Made by a program: the position numbers and the translations under genes
Notes under the pieces: generated by a model
What the model was told of the DNA's origin: nothing
Database searches by the model: none
Seen by the model: only the letters and a program-made list of their open reading frames with translations
NCBI GenBank assembly: GCA_012267415.1
Contig: JAAXGN010000156.1
Span: forward strand, 1-64,000
Source: Candidatus Poribacteria bacterium
GTDB lineage: Bacteria > Poribacteria > WGA-4E > WGA-3G
Reading direction: 5' to 3'
DNA: 64,000 nt
Shown here: positions 18,100 to 27,146 of the stretch, piece after piece
Layout: each line of letters starts with the position of its first letter
Position numbering within the stretch: position 1 is the first letter of the stretch

Positions 18100-18128
18100 T
18101 TGACATTTCACACAGTTCATGCTACACT
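18100..18128 (+). promoter_or_regulatory. Sigma70-type promoter for mod
   Basis: TTGACA (18100-18105), a 17-nt spacer and TACACT (18123-18128) lie 43 nt before the start at 18171. The promoter lies inside the longer in-frame extension from 18084, which argues for the downstream start. Confidence 0.7.
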
Positions 18129-18170
18129 AAATTCTATAAGCATACCACACTCAAGAAGGTCACCTTATAT

Positions 18171-20090
18171 ATGTCAGAAAAGAACTTCAACAAAAAACTT
18201 ATTACACTCCTTAAAGAAAACCCCGATTATTTAGACGAATCAGACGAACTCCTCACCGCAGCAGTAAAAGACGCTGCTTGGAAACTCGACCACACTCTCA
18301 TCAGACTATTGCTCACCGACCAACAAACAAAATTAACATTCTTTGACGAGATAGAGGGACATTGGGTTTTCAACCACAACACCTTTATTGAGTACATCTC
18401 CAAGAAAAACTTCCTCGCCAATTCTTATACCCGATTCTGCAGTAAGATTGGCTTGAACATTGATGGAAAATACCTACGAGAACGCGGTGAAGTATCACTT
18501 GTTTGGCCTTTCAAAGATTGTGTGCTTGAAGGTGGACAAACTAAAGAAGAAGAGAAACGCAAAGAGATATTCTTCAACGAAATCCTCGCGCCAGATGAAA
18601 TCAATAGAATGTTTGACCCGAAGGTGCTAACCAACTGGAAACGTCACACGGCAACGGGTGAAGAGGAAGATGTAACTGAAATCAAGCGAGACGAAAACGG
18701 TATCATTCGCGAAAACCTGATAATCAAGGGCAATAACCTTATTGCACTCCACGTCCTCAAACAGCAGTTCCGAGGGAGTGTAAAACTGATTTATATTGAT
18801 CCACCTTATAATCCCGATAGTTCATCAAATACTTTTCTGTATAACAATAATTTTAAGCGTTCGTCGTGGTTAACATTTATAAGAAATAGATTAGAAATTG
18901 CCAAAGAATTATTGACTGATGATGGAGTTATGATAGTCGCAATTGATGAGAATGAACAAGCTTATCTTGGTGTGCTGTTGGAGGATATTTTTCCAGCATA
19001 TGAAAAACACTGTATCACTATTGTCCATAACCCCCGTGGTGTTCAAGGAACTAATTTTTCATATATTCACGAAAGTGCATTTTTTATTCTTCCAAAAGGG
19101 AAAAGGGTTATAGGTGATAGAGAAATCCCAACTGAAGAAATTACTTGGGATCAATTTAGAAATTGGGGTGGCGAATCAATGCGCGAAGATGCAAAAAATT
19201 GTTTCTACCCAGTGTTCGTGGAAGATGGGAATGTAATTGGATTTGGAGACGTGCTTGATGAAGATGAACATCCACCTGCTCAAACTGTGCAGCATGGAAA
19301 TAGGTTTTCTGTTTATCCAATTGATCAGTCAGGAGTTGAACGTAAATGGAGATATGCACGACAAAGCGTAAACAAGGTAGAGCATCTACTTCGAGCCAAG
19401 GAAGTACAGAGAGGGTATGAAATTGAATTAGGAAAAGATTTTGGAATGTATAAGACAGTTTGGCAAGATAAGAGATATGATGCCAATGTTCACGGAACAC
19501 AGCTTGTAAAAAAACTTGTCCCTGGTTGTAAATTTGATTTTCCAAAATCACTTTGGAATGTTTATGATTGCTTACTATCGGTAGTGGAAAATGACAAGGA
19601 CGCAATTATTCTTGATTTCTTCGGAGGAAGCGGCACTACTGCCCACGCAGTGTTGGAACTAAATAAAGACGGAGGTAAAAGACGATTCATCATTTGTGAA
19701 CAGATGCATTATGTTGAAACTGTGACACGAAAACGCGTGAATAAAGTAATTGAAATAAATAAATGTGATAACTTTATCTATTGCGAACTTATGCAATACA
19801 ATCAAACCTACATAAACAAAATCCAAGCAGCACAAACCGCCGAAGAACTTGTCGATCTCTGGAAAGACATCGCTGAAAACTCATTCCTAAATTGGTATAT
19901 CAACTCTGAAGTACCACAAGATGCTGTAGATGACTTTATCGCTATTAACGACGTGGAGAAACAGAAACACTGCTTGCTCAAATTACTAGACAAAAACCAA
20001 CTCTATGTCAATCTCACCGAAATAGATGACGCAGATTTTGATGTAAGTGAGGAAGATAAGACGTTAAATAAGGCGTATTATGGAGAATAG
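18171..20090 (+). CDS. mod: Type III restriction-modification methyltransferase (Mod)
   Basis: The 639-residue protein is an adenine methyltransferase with beta-class motif order. The catalytic motif DPPYN is at residue 210, and the S-adenosylmethionine motif FFGGSGTTAHA is near residue 484, with a long target-recognition region between them. In type III systems Mod binds the site and is needed for both methylation and cutting by Res. The start at 18171 follows a good promoter. Base and codon use shift from about 18800 to 19780: the middle is AT-richer with different codon choices, while both ends resemble res. This suggests that the target-recognition part was replaced. Res lies 2.7 kb downstream with two genes between. 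Confidence 0.9.
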   Translation: MSEKNFNKKLITLLKENPDYLDESDELLTAAVKDAAWKLDHTLIRLLLTDQQTKLTFFDEIEGHWVFNHNTFIEYISKKNFLANSYTRFCSKIGLNIDGKYLRERGEVSLVWPFKDCVLEGGQTKEEEKRKEIFFNEILAPDEINRMFDPKVLTNWKRHTATGEEEDVTEIKRDENGIIRENLIIKGNNLIALHVLKQQFRGSVKLIYIDPPYNPDSSSNTFLYNNNFKRSSWLTFIRNRLEIAKELLTDDGVMIVAIDENEQAYLGVLLEDIFPAYEKHCITIVHNPRGVQGTNFSYIHESAFFILPKGKRVIGDREIPTEEITWDQFRNWGGESMREDAKNCFYPVFVEDGNVIGFGDVLDEDEHPPAQTVQHGNRFSVYPIDQSGVERKWRYARQSVNKVEHLLRAKEVQRGYEIELGKDFGMYKTVWQDKRYDANVHGTQLVKKLVPGCKFDFPKSLWNVYDCLLSVVENDKDAIILDFFGGSGTTAHAVLELNKDGGKRRFIICEQMHYVETVTRKRVNKVIEINKCDNFIYCELMQYNQTYINKIQAAQTAEELVDLWKDIAENSFLNWYINSEVPQDAVDDFIAINDVEKQKHCLLKLLDKNQLYVNLTEIDDADFDVSEEDKTLNKAYYGE

Positions 20091-20215
20091 GTGTATCAGT
20101 ATTATAAGATTATGCAAACTACAACTTGACAACAATTTACATTAAGTTATTTCATTTTACATAGCAAGTATTTTTAAGAGAACTTTCACACAGACTGAAA
20201 AGCGGAGACAAGACT

Positions 20216-21145
20216 ATGGATCAAATAAATAAAGCAAGACATAATTTTGTTTTAGCATTCCAATACTGCTGGAGCGGTGATGATTTTCCCTATTTTAGAG
20301 AAATTAGTGTAGGCAAATCCCCAGGCATCCATTCTGGATACGTTGCCATTGATTTACTTGATGAAGCACTTGAACTAAAACCTGATTTTCAAGAAGCTTG
20401 GGATCTCAGAGGCGATATTTGGCATGCTATGCTCAACGAGAATTTTGATGAAAACTACCCACATTATATTAATTCAAAAGCGTGGAAAGAAATACATAAT
20501 AAATACTTTAAACAGTTTGGCCCCCTGTGTCCTTGTGGTAATAAGGCAACACAACTGCATCACAAGACTTATGATAATGTAGGCAAAGAAAATATACAAA
20601 CTGATCTGAATGGTTTCTGTGTTGATTGCCATCAAGAAACCCATGAAACGATAATTCCTAATAGGAAAACTGATTCTAAAGGTGAAGAATATTGGAAAAC
20701 ATTTAAGACTTATGTTATTGAAAATGGAAATAAACTACGATTGTTCCCTGAACCCGATTTACCATCGATTTACGGGATTCAGATCGATCAAAAAACCCAT
20801 AAATCTATGGACAGACATAAAGACGGTGCTTTTTGGCTAATAGCATTTAGGAGTACAGAAGAACTACAAGCAAAACTCTGCATTCAATCAGTGACACATT
20901 ACAATAATCTGAAAATACAGAAGGATAAGATTAACCAACAATTTAATGACATTTCTAATGAATTAAAATGGGAGAATGATAAAAGGAGTGTTGGATTTTT
21001 TAATAGCAACATAGGACATGTGAGAAACGCTAACACAGATCAAGAGCATCCCTGGCTGTACTGTAGGCTCCTAATGTTACACAATGTATTCCAGCCTTTT
21101 ATCTTTGATTTACAAGAACGAAACATGAATTCCAGTAAAAGATAG
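20216..21145 (+). CDS. HNH-domain protein inside the type III RM locus
   Basis: The 309-residue protein has a short TPR-like N-terminal part (LLDEALELKPDFQEAWDLRGD, residues 44-64). A compact HNH/zinc segment follows at about 102-142, with CPCGN, the LHHKTY histidine pair and CVDCHQETHE. The cysteines can bind zinc and the histidines fit an HNH nuclease core. The C-terminal half is not recognised. It starts after GGAG and lies between mod and res in a tract that is AT-richer than either. I infer an accessory defence nuclease; a structural zinc module without nuclease activity is the alternative. Confidence 0.6.
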   Translation: MDQINKARHNFVLAFQYCWSGDDFPYFREISVGKSPGIHSGYVAIDLLDEALELKPDFQEAWDLRGDIWHAMLNENFDENYPHYINSKAWKEIHNKYFKQFGPLCPCGNKATQLHHKTYDNVGKENIQTDLNGFCVDCHQETHETIIPNRKTDSKGEEYWKTFKTYVIENGNKLRLFPEPDLPSIYGIQIDQKTHKSMDRHKDGAFWLIAFRSTEELQAKLCIQSVTHYNNLKIQKDKINQQFNDISNELKWENDKRSVGFFNSNIGHVRNANTDQEHPWLYCRLLMLHNVFQPFIFDLQERNMNSSKR

Positions 21146-21250
21146 TCCACTTAGTTTTACTCAGATCATTAAGCGGGTTGTTTCTTGAAATGACAACCAA
21201 TCGTTATGCGAATATTCACGCATGACTTAACTTTTTGAAGTGGTGAAAGA

Positions 21251-22727
21251 ATGACTGACGACAGAAAACAAGAACTTACACAGTTACTTGAAAAGGCAAT
21301 GGACGGTTTGAAAATTGGTGTCCCACTTGTAAATAGGAATTTTATTGTTTCACCTACTAAAGACGGTGTTAGCAGTAACTTTAATCTTCGTATCGGACCT
21401 GGAACTCAACAACTACCTATAAATATATTGCATGATTACCTAAAGAAACGTTGGACATCTTATGGTGTTGATTCTTCATCTGTATTGATGAATATTAAAT
21501 TCTATATTGCAAAGGATGAAACAGAAACCCAACTACTTGATTTCATTAAAGATGAATTAACTCAGTTTATCCATAATGATGAAATTCAATCATACAGTTA
21601 TACAGTTGATAATTGGAAAAGCAATCAATTATGTTTTTATGGTTTACATTCGGCCCTTCTTTCTCCACGTATTCTATTAGAGCATCTTCTGAAGATTGCT
21701 GTCGCTTGGGGAGTAGAGAGAGCAGTATCAACTTTCGATGATGGCTGTTATCCTGAAGGGAAGCAAGGCTTTTTCCAAGATATTTCATCATTAGAGGGAA
21801 TAGTAGTAGAAAAAGATATTCAAGTATATGAAGGTGTTCGCCTTGTCCCTTTCCCTCACCAAACAACACATAAGATACATCGTTATATTCCCGACCATTC
21901 CATACGTAGATATGACTTGGGAAGAAATATGGGTAAAACGCTACTTATAATTGATCGTCCTATGTTATCTATATTTCATAATCCTTCCGATGAAACATTT
22001 GATGAAAAACCTGTTAGTGATTTTCCATTCCAAGTTGAGACACAGGACTATAAATTTGCTAACTCCGACTCTGTAGATTCTTTTAGAAAGTACTTTTGTC
22101 AAGCTCTATCGTTAGCATGCAATTCTGCAGTTCAAATTGCACGTAATTGGTGGTTTATAGGAGAAGATGAAATCTTCTATCCATTCACTGGAGGTGGTAT
22201 GTCATATTCTCCTCGTCTGCATGGAGATTCTGTTGAAGCAGATCAATCTAAAATAGAGGAAGATAAACGTCTGTATGAGATTTTGAGTAATAAAAATATA
22301 GATGGACAGGAAAATTTGCAGATTGCAATACATAGATGGATACAGTCCCTCACCCATCAAAGTACTGTTGACAAAATGATTGACTACTGTTGACAAAATG
22401 ATTGACTTAGGAATAGCTTTTGAGGCCCTTTATTTGCCAGATACCAGAGATGAATTAACTTTCAAGTTAGGTGTTCGTGCCGCTTGGTACTTGGAAAAGA
22501 ACAAAGACGATCGAAAAAAGTTATTGGAAGAATTCAAGGCAATATATAAATGCCGTTCCACAGGTGTTCACGAAGGATATCTAAAGGATACAGTCACGGT
22601 TAACGGAGAAACTATTCCTATACATCAATTCATTGAAAGAACTCAGGAACTATGTCAAAGGTCAATAACTGAGCTATTGGAAGATGGTGAATACCCAGAT
22701 TGGAACGACTTAATACTCGGTGAGTAA
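21251..22727 (+). pseudogene. HEPN-domain (ApeA-like) gene split by a 22-bp tandem duplication
   Basis: Two frames, 21251-22393 (380 residues) and about 22380-22727, become one 484-residue protein if one of two identical 22-bp tandem copies (22363-22384 and 22385-22406) is removed. The restored C terminus reads through VDKMID into LGIAFEALYL and on to YKCRSTGVHEG. The R-x4-H pair (R428 and H433 of the restored protein; codons at 22554 and 22569) is the HEPN RNase signature, and the surrounding helices resemble the Apea HEPN domain. The N-terminal 300 residues are beta-rich and unassigned. The current form ends before the HEPN active site, so it should be inactive unless the copy number changes. 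It stands directly before res. Confidence 0.75.
22363..22406. repeat. Exact 22-bp tandem duplication
   Basis: Two identical 22-nt copies lie side by side at 22363-22384 and 22385-22406. As 22 is not a multiple of three, gain or loss of one copy switches the reading frame. The one-copy form is the open one. It is the only exact tandem duplication that I found inside a gene here. Confidence 0.95.
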
Positions 22728-22747
22728 ACCTGAATACGGTACATACA

Positions 22748-25306
22748 ATGCCTGAACAATTCCTATACCAACGACTTGATGCAGCATCTGAGCTTGGACT
22801 TTTGCCTAAAGACATACCTGACTGCATCACCCAAAACCTAAACTCAGCGTTTGAACTCCGCGAATACCAAACAGATGCATTCGCAAGGTTCATTCACTGC
22901 TATAACAACGACTTCCCCGGAAAAGAACAGCCCCTACATCTTCTATTCAACATGGCAACAGGAAGCGGTAAAACGCTTATCATGGCAGGTTTAATCCTCT
23001 ACCTCTACGAGAAAGGACACCGCAACTTCCTATTCTTCGTCAACTCCACCAATATCATTGAAAAGACTAAGGACAACTTCCTCAACCCAATCACAACAAA
23101 ATATCTCTTTAGTGAGGACATTCACATTAATGGGAAAAGAGTCGCAGTGACGCAAGTCAACGAATTCAATAGTGTTAACGAAAACGACATCAATATCTGC
23201 TTCACAACCATTCAGAAACTTCACACAGATATGACAACCGAAAAAGAGAACACATTAACTTATGAGAACTTCGCTGAACATGAAATCGTCCTTTTAGCAG
23301 ACGAAGCACATCATCTAAACGTCAGCACAAGAACCCAACAAGCACTCGCAAATTTCGTAAGTTGGGAAAACACGGTTCAGAAAATCTTTAAGTCCAATGA
23401 CAAAAACCTACTATTAGAATTCACCGCTACGCATGACTACGCAACAAACGAAATAGTAACTGAATATCAGAACAAAGTAATCAATCGTTATGATTTGAAA
23501 GATTTTCGTAATGACAAATTCTCTAAAGAGATAGAACTCGTCTACTTTGATATGGACTTACCAGAGCGGATGCTGCAAGCACTTATTCTCAGCCAATACA
23601 AACTACAGGTAGCATTAAAATACAAGAAACAACTGAAACCTGTTATCCTATTCAAGGAAAAAACTATTTCCCGTTCTAACGCAAGTAGAAACCTATTCCG
23701 CAGATTACTTGAGGACTTAGACGAGGATGATATAAACAATATTCGTAGATCAGATGTTCCCGCAGTTCAACGAGCATTTAGTTTTTTCGATGAGAATAAT
23801 ACCAGCTCAATAATGTTAAAAGAACAGTTGAAAGATGCTTTTGCCGAAGACTTCTGTTTATCAGTTAATAACCAAGAACAGCGAGAGAATTATCAGATTC
23901 AGATCAATACCCTTGAAGATAGAGATAACCCGATCCGTGCTATCTTTGCAGTGCAACAACTCAACGAAGGATGGGATGTACTAAACCTATTTGACATAGT
24001 GCGGTGCTATGAAACACGAGATTCAGGGAACATGACAATCTCTGAAGCACAACTTATCGGACGTGGCGCACGTTATTGTCCGTTAGACATTCAAGACTAT
24101 CCAGACAAATATCGCAGAAAGTTTGACGATGACCTTGACCACGAACTACGTATATTAGAAGAACTCCACTATCACAGCATGCAAGACTCACGGTACTTAT
24201 CAGAAATCCGTCTTGCACTCATAGACGAGGGAATGTTGGATAGTCAACGTGAACCCCGTGAAATCAAATTAAAAGACGAATTCAAAGACACCGACCACTA
24301 CAAAAAAGGCACCATCTGGATAAACAAACAGGTTAAGAAAAGTTATCGACACATACATTCTTTCTCAGATTTAGGTGTTACGAAGAAAGACTATCAGCAC
24401 CATATTGCAACAGGAGAAGGTGGACAAATAACCGCACTTGAGAATCAGAACGTTCCCGTCGTAACAGAGGAAAATCCGCAAAGTCTACACGTCAAGGATA
24501 TTGACAAAAACATCATTAAAACAGCAATTGCATGCAATCCATTCTATACTTTCAAATCACTAAAAAGGTATTTCCCACAAATAACATCCATAAGCGAATT
24601 CGTCAATTCTGAGGACTATCTTGGAGGGCTGACGATTAACCTACAAGGAAACATAAGCGATTTGGATATTACCCGTAAGATAAAGTTCAACGCATGTCGT
24701 GGATTGTTAACACAGATAGAATCTGATATAAAGGACAACATCACGGAACACGAAGGAACAACGGACTTTCAAGAGGAATTTATCAACGCCATTTTTACAG
24801 ATAAACGACTGGAATTCAGTCCCGAAACATTACGGAACAGAGAAGACCCACAGACAACAAATCTCGTCTCAAGCAGACACTGGTTCGTCTACGACAACCT
24901 TTTCGGCACAACCGAAGAAAGAGCATGTGTCAGAATGTTAGACAGATGGATAAATGATAACGGAAGTAACTATGAGGCAATTTACCTCATTCGCAACGAA
25001 GGACATTTCTCACTATACAACTTCTCGGATGGGAAAGGTTTTCAACCAGATTTCGTCCTATTCCTACGCGAGAACAACGGTGAATCACTTACATACCAAC
25101 TCTTCATAGAACCCAAGGGTGAACACATTGCGGAAGGTGATCAATGGAAAGTTGAGTTTCTGCAACAGATCTGTGCCGAATATCCAAGTAGAACCTTTAC
25201 AGAAGATAACAACTATCGTGTGATTGGTGTGCCATCATTTTATTATGAAAATCAGGAAAACGAATTCAGAAACGACCTTAACAACGCATTGCAAAAAAAT
25301 TCATAA
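22748..25306 (+). CDS. res: Type III restriction enzyme Res subunit
   Basis: The 852-residue protein is a superfamily 2 translocase fused to a nuclease. Walker A is ATGSGKT with K75, the DEAH-type box is ADEAHH at D185, and the helicase motif VI is QLIGRGARYCP near residue 435. At the C terminus a PD-(D/E)xK endonuclease is visible: PDFVLF with D768, then EPKG with E788 and K790. In type III systems it works with Mod and cuts DNA away from the site after ATP-driven communication. All key residues are present. The gene follows the broken HEPN gene by 20 nt; no promoter is obvious in between. Confidence 0.92.
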   Translation: MPEQFLYQRLDAASELGLLPKDIPDCITQNLNSAFELREYQTDAFARFIHCYNNDFPGKEQPLHLLFNMATGSGKTLIMAGLILYLYEKGHRNFLFFVNSTNIIEKTKDNFLNPITTKYLFSEDIHINGKRVAVTQVNEFNSVNENDINICFTTIQKLHTDMTTEKENTLTYENFAEHEIVLLADEAHHLNVSTRTQQALANFVSWENTVQKIFKSNDKNLLLEFTATHDYATNEIVTEYQNKVINRYDLKDFRNDKFSKEIELVYFDMDLPERMLQALILSQYKLQVALKYKKQLKPVILFKEKTISRSNASRNLFRRLLEDLDEDDINNIRRSDVPAVQRAFSFFDENNTSSIMLKEQLKDAFAEDFCLSVNNQEQRENYQIQINTLEDRDNPIRAIFAVQQLNEGWDVLNLFDIVRCYETRDSGNMTISEAQLIGRGARYCPLDIQDYPDKYRRKFDDDLDHELRILEELHYHSMQDSRYLSEIRLALIDEGMLDSQREPREIKLKDEFKDTDHYKKGTIWINKQVKKSYRHIHSFSDLGVTKKDYQHHIATGEGGQITALENQNVPVVTEENPQSLHVKDIDKNIIKTAIACNPFYTFKSLKRYFPQITSISEFVNSEDYLGGLTINLQGNISDLDITRKIKFNACRGLLTQIESDIKDNITEHEGTTDFQEEFINAIFTDKRLEFSPETLRNREDPQTTNLVSSRHWFVYDNLFGTTEERACVRMLDRWINDNGSNYEAIYLIRNEGHFSLYNFSDGKGFQPDFVLFLRENNGESLTYQLFIEPKGEHIAEGDQWKVEFLQQICAEYPSRTFTEDNNYRVIGVPSFYYENQENEFRNDLNNALQKNS

Positions 25307-25496
25307 ATCTAATCATAACCCATACCTCACCAACTGAGACAGACAACGCGAAAATCAAAACAACTCAAAGATGCTGATAATAGACGCAACTATTACATCA
25401 TCAATAACCAAGCCGATGAAGAACGGAATGGCACGCCGATGTTGTAGGTAAAATCCGTTTTACAGCCCAGCTGATTAAAATCGGAAATCAAAGACC
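25307..25496 (-). pseudogene. Decayed copy of the 3' end of the DUF6785 gene
   Basis: This 190-nt stretch is about 90 percent identical by eye to 28750-28959, which covers the stop codon, the last codons and about 20 nt of downstream sequence of the DUF6785 membrane gene. It lacks roughly 17-20 nt near 25438 and has small indels, so it encodes nothing. The similarity starts right after the res stop codon and ends at the shared CAAAGACC, after which the two diverge. It probably marks an island junction or a former paralogue. Confidence 0.8.
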
Positions 25497-26032
25497 TATT
25501 ACATACTTCCACAGTCTAAAGGCCGGGTTTTCTTACCTGCTTATAGCAGACTTCCTTGTGTTTAAGCCAAGGCGACTAGGGTGCCAGTTGAATCTGATAC
25601 CATAGGCACCAATTAGGGATATTTATTCCCATGCCGGTAGATGTGCATTACGTCATTCTCCACCATAAAGTTTCGCTATTGTCTTTGATTTTATTTTTCT
25701 GTAGCACATTCATCCTTAACTGTGCTATTTATACGCCCAATCAAGGATGAATGTGATGTAGAAAGAAGCACAATCAAGGATGAATGTGCTACAAACCTAC
25801 ACACAATCTGGAAATATATACAATTGGCAAAGGTATTGACAGATTGGACAGAATATAAAGCGTATTGAACATAGATAGATGGATTAAGAAAACGCACCTA
25901 CAATGTTGAACAGACAGTAAAACACTCTGTTCCCTCTAATATGTAAGTTAAACTTGCCTATTTTGATAACGAATGCCGTTTTGATATCTATGACTCTAAG
26001 CAGACTTTCCACTTGCATCTATAGTTATTTTC
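25497..26032. other. Gene-free repeat-rich spacer
   Basis: No supportable gene. A perfect 17-bp inverted repeat of the GTAGCACATT family (25701-25717 with 25776-25792) and an extra internal copy near 25740 are present. A segment near 25627-25641 resembles the repeat before the TPP gene. The GC-rich patch at 25515-25600 could be a remnant of a mobile element end, but I cannot name it. Confidence 0.5.
25701..25792. repeat. Inverted pair of GTAGCACATT repeats
   Basis: Arms of 17 nt at 25701-25717 and 25776-25792 are perfect inverted copies, with a third partial copy between them. They belong to the same family as the hairpin at 5667-5693. Confidence 0.8.
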
Positions 26033-26659
26033 TCAGATATACCATCCAGATAATTGAGCGTAGCAACGTTCCTCAGTGGAATTGTTCTTTCGCCACCACC
26101 GGGCAAGTGAGATTCGTATTAGTGTGTGTGCGGGGATTATACTTATGGGTTCTTGAAAACCGACGAAGGGAAGAGTGCACCGTCCATTTTCGTTGGTATA
26201 TTCATAGAAAATACGTAACCTATCCATATTATAACGCATCCCATATAAATCTTCCTCTGTGCGATAAGCCAGTGGATTGTCAGGGCGCCAAAAGGTTGTA
26301 CTGTAATCTGGTACGCCGCTTAGTTTCGCGATATAAAGTGCTCTGCGACCATCGTCCTTGCTTTGTAGATAGCCATCATACAGATTTTGTGGGGATCCTG
26401 TTGAAGGTGGCATAAGCAAATCAATGCTTTTTATTTGCTTTTCTACAGGAATTTTTTTAATGTATTCCTTTCTACAAACTTTTACATCTTCAGTATGTGG
26501 GGGTTTCGTTTCAGCTATAGGAGTATAGTCAATATCCCATACTTGACCTACCTGATATTCCTGATTCTCATCAAGACGTAGGCTTTGGCCTGTTCTTGCT
26601 ATTGCTCCAATACACACACTATTAGACATTTTGGTTTTGCTAACAATAAGTACTTTCAT
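26033..26659 (-). CDS. Dual OB-domain protein
   Basis: The 208-residue protein starts at the ATG at 26659 (MKVLIVSKTK); upstream in-frame codons lie inside the DUF488 gene. It contains two beta-rich parts, the first through the GQSLRLDENQEYQVGQVWDIDY stretch and the second ending in PIS. These resemble the dual OB-containing domain often found next to DUF488 genes in defence-linked loci. OB folds bind nucleic acids or small ligands. Its first 20 nt overlap the DUF488 gene, so the two are co-translated. No catalytic residue is evident. Confidence 0.55.
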   Translation of the reverse strand: MKVLIVSKTKMSNSVCIGAIARTGQSLRLDENQEYQVGQVWDIDYTPIAETKPPHTEDVKVCRKEYIKKIPVEKQIKSIDLLMPPSTGSPQNLYDGYLQSKDDGRRALYIAKLSGVPDYSTTFWRPDNPLAYRTEEDLYGMRYNMDRLRIFYEYTNENGRCTLPFVGFQEPISIIPAHTLIRISLARWWRKNNSTEERCYAQLSGWYI

Positions 26660-27140
26660 GAGGTAAAATATGCTCAACTTGTAGACCAAGTTCTTCTTCT
26701 AACTTTTTCGCTACCAAAGACCGATGACAAGCCTCAGGTAATGACTCAACGCAAAAGAAAGCCAAGACAGAGGTAGTGTTTTCTAAGTTGCTTAAGAAAC
26801 ATTTTGGGTTAAATGATACAAGACATTCAGCACAATAAGCTTCAATGAATTCAGGACTTAACACGTTCCGTTTTCGTTTTGCAGTTTTATTTAATGTATC
26901 AACCCTTGCCTGCTTATCCCGTACAACTTTTGTTGGAGCAAGATCTATACGGTGAAGGTAGTGGATACCAAGTTCCGCAAGACGAGATTGCAAACGCATA
27001 CTATTAACAAATGCATAAGTAGAACCACGCATACCTCTCCTACGACGAATATCACAGAATGTATCTACCTTTGCATTTAGTAATGCATCAAAAAAACTTA
27101 TTTCATCAAAACCATATACACCTATGGTTACTATCTTCAT
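26640..27140 (-). CDS. DUF488 domain protein
   Basis: The 166-residue protein is a DUF488 member. The N-terminal TIGVYGFD, the DIRRRRGMRGS segment with the conserved D-x-R-x-x-P/R-type pattern, and the C-terminal AFFCVESLPEACHRSLVAKKL (cysteine-x-x-H-R) are the usual landmarks. The biochemical role of DUF488 is not settled. The cysteine and histidine near the end look like an active-site loop. It overlaps the dual-OB gene and the pair sits between restriction-modification and HEPN genes, so a defence role is reasonable but inferred. Start at 27140 (MKIVTIG) is preferred to 27146. Confidence 0.75.
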   Translation of the reverse strand: MKIVTIGVYGFDEISFFDALLNAKVDTFCDIRRRRGMRGSTYAFVNSMRLQSRLAELGIHYLHRIDLAPTKVVRDKQARVDTLNKTAKRKRNVLSPEFIEAYCAECLVSFNPKCFLSNLENTTSVLAFFCVESLPEACHRSLVAKKLEEELGLQVEHILPHESTYC

Positions 27141-27146
27141 CAACAT

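Noticed and set aside
18084..18170. Longer N terminus for Mod
   Set aside because: The extension contains the -35 and -10 boxes of a good promoter, so translation from 18084 is not likely.
20126..20153. Promoter before the HNH gene
   Set aside because: TTGACA is present but the -10 box at 16-17 nt (TATTTC or ATTTCA) is poor.
25515..25640. IS605 left-end or guide RNA remnant
   Set aside because: The GC-rich text is suggestive but I see no matching ORF remnant or second copy to support it.
25954..26415. 153-codon plus-strand frame
   Set aside because: It is antisense to the dual-OB gene, whose frame overlaps the DUF488 gene as in known pairs; its own protein resembles nothing.
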